From an uncultured Saprospiraceae bacterium (GTDB lineage Bacteria > Bacteroidota > Bacteroidia > Chitinophagales > Saprospiraceae): DNA of 54,663 nt. Shown here in pieces: positions 51,600-54,663 of the stretch (position 1 is its first letter; each line of letters opens with the position of its first letter). The notes beneath the pieces are model-generated. The model was given only the letters and a program-made list of their open reading frames with translations. It searched no databases and was not told the origin of the DNA. The translations under genes were made by a program, and so were the position numbers. Location of the stretch: assembly GCA_938003955.1 (NCBI GenBank), contig CALKXE010000160.1, positions 1 through 54,663 of the forward strand. The letters run 5' to 3'.

Positions 51600-51809
51600 T
51601 TAATTTTTAATTGCTTTTGAGTGTATAGCATTTGCTTCAGCACCGTACACTAGGTTAATTAATTTATTTCTGTAAATTAACTCTGTTCTGTGATTCTTGA
51701 AATTACCCTCAATCTCAATATGAGCATCTATTTGCTCAATTACCTCTTCTTTGGTAAGGTAAGCGCTAATAAATCTGAAGTGATCAATAGCATTAGTTGT
51801 TAGTTCCAT
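51600..51809 (-). CDS. Small hypothetical protein
   Basis: 69 residues: MELTTNAIDHFRFISAYLTK, EEVIEQIDAHIEIEGNFKNH, RTELIYRNKLINLVYGAEAN. Helical. Overlaps the previous gene by 10 bases. One TGCTATACAC lies near its 3' end. Confidence 0.57.
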   Translation of the reverse strand: MELTTNAIDHFRFISAYLTKEEVIEQIDAHIEIEGNFKNHRTELIYRNKLINLVYGAEANAIHSKAIKN

Positions 51810-52066
51810 GGTTTCTGTAATTTATTTATTAGTAAGTAAGTCATACCACAAGAGTCAAAATGAGTTGAAAATTCTATTTTATTACTTATTAGTTCTAAAA
51901 CTATATCAGTTATATTATGGATATACTCATACACTATATAACTATTTTCTTGAGTGTAATAATCATACTTGTCTTTGTATTCTGTATTATCAATTAAGTA
52001 TTCAGGGAAACCGTTTCCGTTTTCGTACTCTTTACTTAATATTGGTAACTTGGTTAAGTCGATCAT
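51800..52066 (-). CDS. Small hypothetical protein
   Basis: 88 residues from ATG at 52066 (MIDLTKLPILSKEYENGNGF). The open frame extends upstream to 52105 but that overlaps the preceding gene. Tyr/Asp-rich, with DYYTQENSYIVYEYIHNITD and STHFDSCGMTYLLINKLQ. Not recognised. Confidence 0.57.
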   Translation of the reverse strand: MIDLTKLPILSKEYENGNGFPEYLIDNTEYKDKYDYYTQENSYIVYEYIHNITDIVLELISNKIEFSTHFDSCGMTYLLINKLQKPWN

Positions 52067-52086
52067 GGTTGAAAATTTATTAAATA

Positions 52087-52266
52087 TTAGTTTAAATGTG
52101 GGCAATCATCAGCGTCAATAACTGCATCCGTGCACGTTGCGCCTAGTATGCGTACCTCAGAGCCGTAGTTTGTAGATAACACGTCTTCTTTAGATATACC
52201 TTGTGCAGTACTTGGGTACATTCTACCCGTACTCTTGTTTTGTAGTAAGATTGAGTAATTTTTCAT
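52087..52266 (-). CDS. 59-residue hypothetical protein
   Basis: ATG at 52266, stop 52087-52089. MKNYSILLQNKSTGRMYPST, AQGISKEDVLSTNYGSEVRI, LGATCTDAVIDADDCPHLN: a small strand-rich protein with two Cys. First gene after early element 6 (25 nt). Function unknown. Confidence 0.6.
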   Translation of the reverse strand: MKNYSILLQNKSTGRMYPSTAQGISKEDVLSTNYGSEVRILGATCTDAVIDADDCPHLN

Positions 52267-52290
52267 ATTCTTTTTTGTTTTAATTATAGG

Positions 52291-52325
52291 TTATTATATA
52301 TTATACTTCGTTATAGATCTGCAAG
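52291..52325 (-). promoter_or_regulatory. Early promoter element 6
   Basis: Minus strand CTTGCAGATCTATAACGAAG then TATAATATATAATAA; close to the ten-copy consensus. Heads the six-gene operon 52266-50809. Confidence 0.8.
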
Positions 52326-52538
52326 ACACTGTAATAGAAGCCATCTAATGACTTTAAATAGCTATAATGGTAAATACTATTAATTGTAGTATTAGTATTA
52401 TTAAGAGTTGATAAGAATGCTTTTTAAACACGGTAATGGATATTATTAGTTAAATAGAATTATAGTATGCTAAAACAGTGGTTGTTGGTTATACAACTAA
52501 TCTCTGCATCAAGCATAGTTTTAGTACAATAAAAAAAC
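52326..52538. other. Intergenic AT-rich segment
   Basis: About 210 bp with only a 28-codon ORF (next entry). A 7-bp perfect hairpin AATACTA...TAGTATT lies at 52373-52393. Very AT-rich, next to a dyad element and promoter: a reasonable site for a replication origin or regulatory leader, without direct proof. Confidence 0.35.
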
Positions 52539-52546
52539 TGTGACAT
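52460..52546 (-). CDS. 28-residue ORF starting in the dyad
   Basis: ATG at 52546 in the dyad arm (ATGTCACA), stop at 52460-52462: MSQFFYCTKTMLDAEISCIT and so on. It shares only MSQ with the HTH gene, because both starts sit in equivalent dyad arms. It may be a leader peptide or chance. Confidence 0.2.
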   Translation of the reverse strand: MSQFFYCTKTMLDAEISCITNNHCFSIL

Positions 52547-52586
52547 TAGGCCATTAGATATACTATAGTAAGGGGCTATTGTCACA
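52539..52586. promoter_or_regulatory. 48-bp dyad element, copy 2
   Basis: TGTGACATTAGGCC at the left and GGGGCTATTGTCACA at the right, with an AT-rich centre. Read on the plus strand it matches the minus strand of copy 1 at 45101-45147 almost throughout, including AGATATA and TAAGGGGCTA, so the two copies are inverted relative to each other. Confidence 0.8.
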
Positions 52587-52613
52587 CTTTTAGTAAAGGT
52601 GTATAGCAAAGGT

Positions 52614-52650
52614 TAAAAAAAGAGAGACCACCAATAAGAGTGATCTCTCA
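52614..52650 (-). terminator. Intrinsic terminator
   Basis: On the minus strand TGAGAGATCACT pairs with AGTGGTCTCT-type sequence (GGTGGTCTCTC, two mismatches), followed by TTTTTTT. It ends transcripts from the 97-residue gene or an RNA in the gap before it. Confidence 0.8.
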
Positions 52651-52837
52651 TAACCAACCAACTAATGATAAAAATAATACAGTGGTCTGACTCAAGGCTT
52701 CTACCAGACTGTACGCTAAGCAATTCTATTAATTAAGCCATCTATATCTCATCTGACTCGCACAGATAGTATCTCGTATATCCTTCTAGGAGATATTTTT
52801 ACTTAATGAACTAGTAGCACTGTATTATTATAACCTA
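52651..52837 (-). other. Gene-free transcribed segment, candidate structured RNA
   Basis: 187 bp between a gene end and a terminator, without an ORF of note. On the minus strand several local pairings are visible: ATCTG/CAGAT around TGCGAGT, ATATCTC/GAGATA, GTCTG/CAGAC around AGAAGCCTTGAGT, and GGCTT/AAGCC. No tRNA T-loop is present. It may be a long 3' UTR or a non-coding RNA. Confidence 0.4.
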
Positions 52838-53131
52838 TTATTCACTTGCATCTGTAATAGTAACACTGTCAAGAGATCTAGCGAACGCCGGTACTGCATT
52901 GGAATTGGTATAATTACCATATTTCTCAAAGCAAGGCATTTCATCAAACCTTTGCTTGTTACTATTATATACTTCATCATGGTCATAGGTATACTTTGTA
53001 CCTTTAGAGTTAGTGAAGCTTACTAGTGTGCCTGTTCCAATAAGAGATTTTCTTATTACAAAGCGTTTAGTAATAATAGAGTTAACTGTTTTTGCTTCCG
53101 TAGAAGACTTTGTTGCTTTTTTAGTTGCCAT
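52838..53131 (-). CDS. Small protein with basic N-terminus
   Basis: 97 residues. MATKKATKSSTEAKTVNSII resembles the Lys/Ala/Thr-rich tails of histone-like or virion proteins; then KRFVIRKSLIGTGTLVSFTN and YTYDHDEVYNSNKQRFDEMP. Beta-rich core. Alone between element 7 and a terminator, so likely a separately controlled, perhaps highly expressed gene. Function unknown. Confidence 0.65.
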   Translation of the reverse strand: MATKKATKSSTEAKTVNSIITKRFVIRKSLIGTGTLVSFTNSKGTKYTYDHDEVYNSNKQRFDEMPCFEKYGNYTNSNAVPAFARSLDSVTITDASE

Positions 53132-53159
53132 TTGACTGTTTATTTAATTGATTTATAAG

Positions 53160-53194
53160 TTATTATATATATTGCTTCGTTTTAAATCTGCAAG
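53160..53194 (-). promoter_or_regulatory. Early promoter element 7
   Basis: Minus strand CTTGCAGATTTAAAACGAAG then CAATATATATAATAA, 29 nt before the 97-residue gene. Confidence 0.78.
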
Positions 53195-53247
53195 TGCTCA
53201 CTTTGCGCTTGGTTAAGTTCATTATATTTAATTATTTAAATTATAGG

Positions 53248-53282
53248 TTATTATATATATCACTTCGTTAAGAATCTGCGAG
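53248..53282 (-). promoter_or_regulatory. Early promoter element 8
   Basis: Minus strand CTCGCAGATTCTTAACGAAG then TGATATATATAATAA, about 53 bp upstream of element 7. It has no ordinary gene directly downstream, so it may transcribe a short RNA or boost the 97-residue gene. Confidence 0.72.
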
Positions 53283-53419
53283 TGTATAGCACTTCGTGCT
53301 AATAATACTTTGAAGTGATCAATAAAAAGTGTGACGTAGGGTGGAGTATACTCTTCCAACCCCTATTTCACTGGTCGGCCTACTTAGCGAGTGTATAGCA
53401 GAGTGCTTACCTTATTTAG

Positions 53420-53647
53420 TTAAACTTGAAATAAGAACTGACTTTCATACTCTTTAGTTTCTCGGTCGAAGCAGTAGGTATCATCCATTACTGACATACT
53501 ACATATCAACCCATATCTTTTATCTTCAAAGAGATTAACAGTATGGTTTATGGTGAGATACATTTTATCCTCTTCAACATTCCAATCATACTCTGTGAGT
53601 AATTTATCCTTCATTAAACTTTTTAGTAATTCACTTAATTTTTTCAT
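53420..53647 (-). CDS. Small hypothetical protein
   Basis: 75 residues: MKKLSELLKSLMKDKLLTEY, then DKMYLTINHTVNLFEDKRYG and CSMSVMDDTYCFDRETKEYE. Helix then beta-strands. Second gene after element 9. Not recognised. Confidence 0.55.
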   Translation of the reverse strand: MKKLSELLKSLMKDKLLTEYDWNVEEDKMYLTINHTVNLFEDKRYGLICSMSVMDDTYCFDRETKEYESQFLFQV

Positions 53648-53679
53648 AATAATTAATTGGTTTTAATATAATTTATTTA

Positions 53680-54000
53680 TTATGATACTTTATTGTACCA
53701 TATTTGCTTCAATTCTGATTCTATGTCTTCTACACCATCATCATCAAGTTCATCATTAAGTATATCACCTAAGTAATTTCTTCTTGGTTCAACTTGTGAG
53801 CTGTATAGTGCTATCACTTTGTACATCTCTTCATAGTCAGGTATGTCTTGATCTGGTGATTTCACCCAATACTTGTTTTCACTGCTGTCTAGATCATGAG
53901 TGACACAGAAAATAAATTCTTGTAGTCTCTCAAACTCTTCACCCCAAATAGTCTTCACTAATTTAGAGTATGTTTCATAGTTAAATTCCTTCCTTGTCAT
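53680..54000 (-). CDS. Acidic hypothetical protein
   Basis: 106 residues, acidic: NYETYSKLVKTIWGEEFERL, QEFIFCVTHDLDSSENKYWV, NDELDDDGVEDIESELKQIW. Helical with acidic C-terminal region. First gene after element 9 (28 nt). Function unknown. Confidence 0.58.
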   Translation of the reverse strand: MTRKEFNYETYSKLVKTIWGEEFERLQEFIFCVTHDLDSSENKYWVKSPDQDIPDYEEMYKVIALYSSQVEPRRNYLGDILNDELDDDGVEDIESELKQIWYNKVS

Positions 54001-54027
54001 GAGTACTAAAATTAATTGGTTTACAGG

Positions 54028-54062
54028 TTATTATATAATTTACTTCGTTAAGAATCTGCAAG
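54028..54062 (-). promoter_or_regulatory. Early promoter element 9
   Basis: Minus strand CTTGCAGATTCTTAACGAAG then TAAATTATATAATAA. A terminator for the upstream gene abuts it directly. Confidence 0.8.
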
Positions 54063-54097
54063 TAAAACACCCGCCAAGCAATTTACTCGGCGAGTGT
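54063..54097 (-). terminator. Intrinsic terminator abutting promoter 9
   Basis: On the minus strand ACACTCGCC pairs with GGCGGGTGT (one G-U), followed by TTTA. It lies 17 nt beyond the 61-residue gene stop, overlaps the TGCTATACAC motif, and its end touches CTTGCAG of promoter 9. Confidence 0.65.
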
Positions 54098-54113
54098 ATA
54101 GCATGTTGCTTAT

Positions 54114-54299
54114 TTATTCATTAAGGTATCGGTAATTAAGCACATCGCTTACCATTTCACCTAAATTTTCTTCTCCCACTTCATGCCATTTACCAGTTCG
54201 TATTAACTCGTCTCTTATCGAGTTGAAGAGCGTATCTAATACATCTTCATAAAGTGATTGAACAAACTTGTTTTCTAGATTTTCTAGTGAACTTTTCAT
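54114..54299 (-). CDS. Acidic helical protein
   Basis: 61 residues: MKSSLENLENKFVQSLYEDV, LDTLFNSIRDELIRTGKWHE, VGEENLGEMVSDVLNYRYLN. Wholly helical and acidic. Separated from the upstream gene by a hairpin and without its own promoter element, so probably read through. Function unknown. Confidence 0.55.
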   Translation of the reverse strand: MKSSLENLENKFVQSLYEDVLDTLFNSIRDELIRTGKWHEVGEENLGEMVSDVLNYRYLNE

Positions 54300-54335
54300 A
54301 ATATATAAAATTAAATTGGTTACTTGGTTAAATTA

Positions 54336-54359
54336 GAGGACGCTCTTGCGAGCATCCTC
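54336..54359 (-). terminator. Hairpin with GCAA tetraloop
   Basis: On the minus strand GAGGATGCTC, GCAA, GAGCGTCCTC: a 10-bp stem (one G-U) capped by a GNRA loop. TAATTT follows, a poor T-run, so termination is probably partial. Lies between the two 61-residue genes. Confidence 0.6.
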
Positions 54360-54367
54360 ATTAGTTG

Positions 54368-54553
54368 TTATTTAGTAAAATAGGTGATTCCTTTGTAGTT
54401 GATATAACTACTAATTCCTTCGCCACCTGTTGAAGTATTAATACAACCAAATTTCTTTGGTATGCTGTTTAAATCGAAGTGATTGTACTCGATTCCGTTT
54501 AGTCGAATTGCTTTCTTGAAAACAGTTTGACTGTTAAATTTAATAACGCTCAT
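54368..54553 (-). CDS. 61-residue early protein, paralogue of 49349-49534
   Basis: Begins MSVIKFNSQTVFKKAIRLNG, continues HFDLNSIPKKFGC, and ends SYINYKGITYFTK. Clear full-length paralogue of the protein at 49349-49534. It follows early element 10. The conserved core (FKK-I-LNG, HFDL, IP-KFGC, INYKG-TY) defines a small family; function unknown. Confidence 0.68.
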   Translation of the reverse strand: MSVIKFNSQTVFKKAIRLNGIEYNHFDLNSIPKKFGCINTSTGGEGISSYINYKGITYFTK

Positions 54554-54600
54554 AATAATTAATTGGTTTTAATTTATATATAAATAATTTTATATATAAT

Positions 54601-54635
54601 TTAATATATAAATCACTTCGTTGAGAATCTGCAAG
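54601..54635 (-). promoter_or_regulatory. Early promoter element 10
   Basis: Minus strand CTTGCAGATTCTCAACGAAG then TGATTTATATATTAA, 48 nt before the 54553 start. The motif GCGAGTGTAT at the window end suggests the same pattern continues beyond. Confidence 0.72.
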
Positions 54636-54663
54636 AAATTTGCTGGTTTCTTTGCGAGTGTAT

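Larger units (their letters stand above)
53132..53419 (-). other. Intergenic region with two promoters and hairpins
   Basis: 288 bp. It holds early elements 7 and 8, a TAGCAC/GTGCTA hairpin at 53287-53301, a TAGGGTGG/CCA-CCCTA hairpin at 53337-53365 followed on the minus strand by CGTCACACTTTTT, and two TGCTATACAC motifs. A 19-codon ORF (53163-53222) lies between the two promoters. It may encode a leader or small RNA. Confidence 0.5.

Noticed and set aside
53163-53222. 19-codon ORF between early elements 7 and 8
   Set aside because: Too short, its 3' half is the promoter element itself, and no ribosome binding signal is visible; kept only as a note.
1-54663. CRISPR array, insertion sequence, integrase or attachment site
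   Set aside because: No regularly spaced repeats of CRISPR type, transposase, recombinase motif or tRNA-linked repeat was seen; the ten-copy element is irregularly spaced and tied to gene starts.

Overview
The window is most of a lytic, podovirus-like phage genome, AT-rich and almost fully coding, probably infecting a Bacteroidota (marine flavobacterial) host. Three observations support the host call. The terminase, portal, capsid, ring and nozzle proteins look like the crAss-like/Cellulophaga podovirus set, as far as I can recall those families without a search. Start codons mostly sit behind A-rich leaders rather than strong Shine-Dalgarno sites. Several upstream regions carry the Bacteroidota -7 box TAnnTTTG.

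Plus strand, 1-37.3 kb (virion, lysis, chaperones). A partial tail-fibre gene and a small partner come first. Then follow a GroEL/GroES pair with a winged-helix gene, three small unknowns, an overlapping lysis pair (M15 peptidase endolysin and a unimolecular-spanin-like lipoprotein), and a run of tiny Lys/Cys-rich proteins. A duplicated-domain fibre protein and a membrane/coiled-coil protein precede the packaging and head block: GroES-like tandem protein, small terminase candidate, large terminase, portal, scaffold, major capsid protein. The tail block has two ring/adaptor proteins and two large nozzle proteins. The ejection block ends in a 2565-residue protein with a muramidase-like domain and an HELLH motif. 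A bidirectional terminator at 37.35 kb separates this strand from the opposing one.

Minus strand, 45.1-37.4 kb (replication, recombination, nucleotide metabolism and control). In transcription order: an HTH protein, a sigma-70-family factor, an ERF annealing protein, a PD-(D/E)XK exonuclease, SSB, a primase-helicase, two small proteins, a thymidylate synthase-family enzyme with the Asp typical of dCMP hydroxymethylases, a GIY-YIG/MazG fusion, a second MazG-like protein, an endonuclease and two small proteins. No DNA or RNA polymerase lies in the window, so the sigma factor presumably redirects host RNA polymerase.

Minus strand, 54.7-45.2 kb (early region). About 30 very small, mostly unrecognised genes form short operons. 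Nearly every operon is headed by a copy of one ~35-bp promoter-like element, which occurs ten times here. The only confident functional hint is a stand-alone DnaA domain IV-like protein; there are also small zinc-ribbon and membrane proteins. Non-coding parts hold terminators, a recurring 10-mer TGCTATACAC, and one of two copies of a 47-48 bp dyad whose other copy contains the start codon of the HTH gene. The most interesting features are this promoter array, the inverted dyad pair and the DnaA-like protein. Together they suggest a dedicated early-transcription/replication control system.
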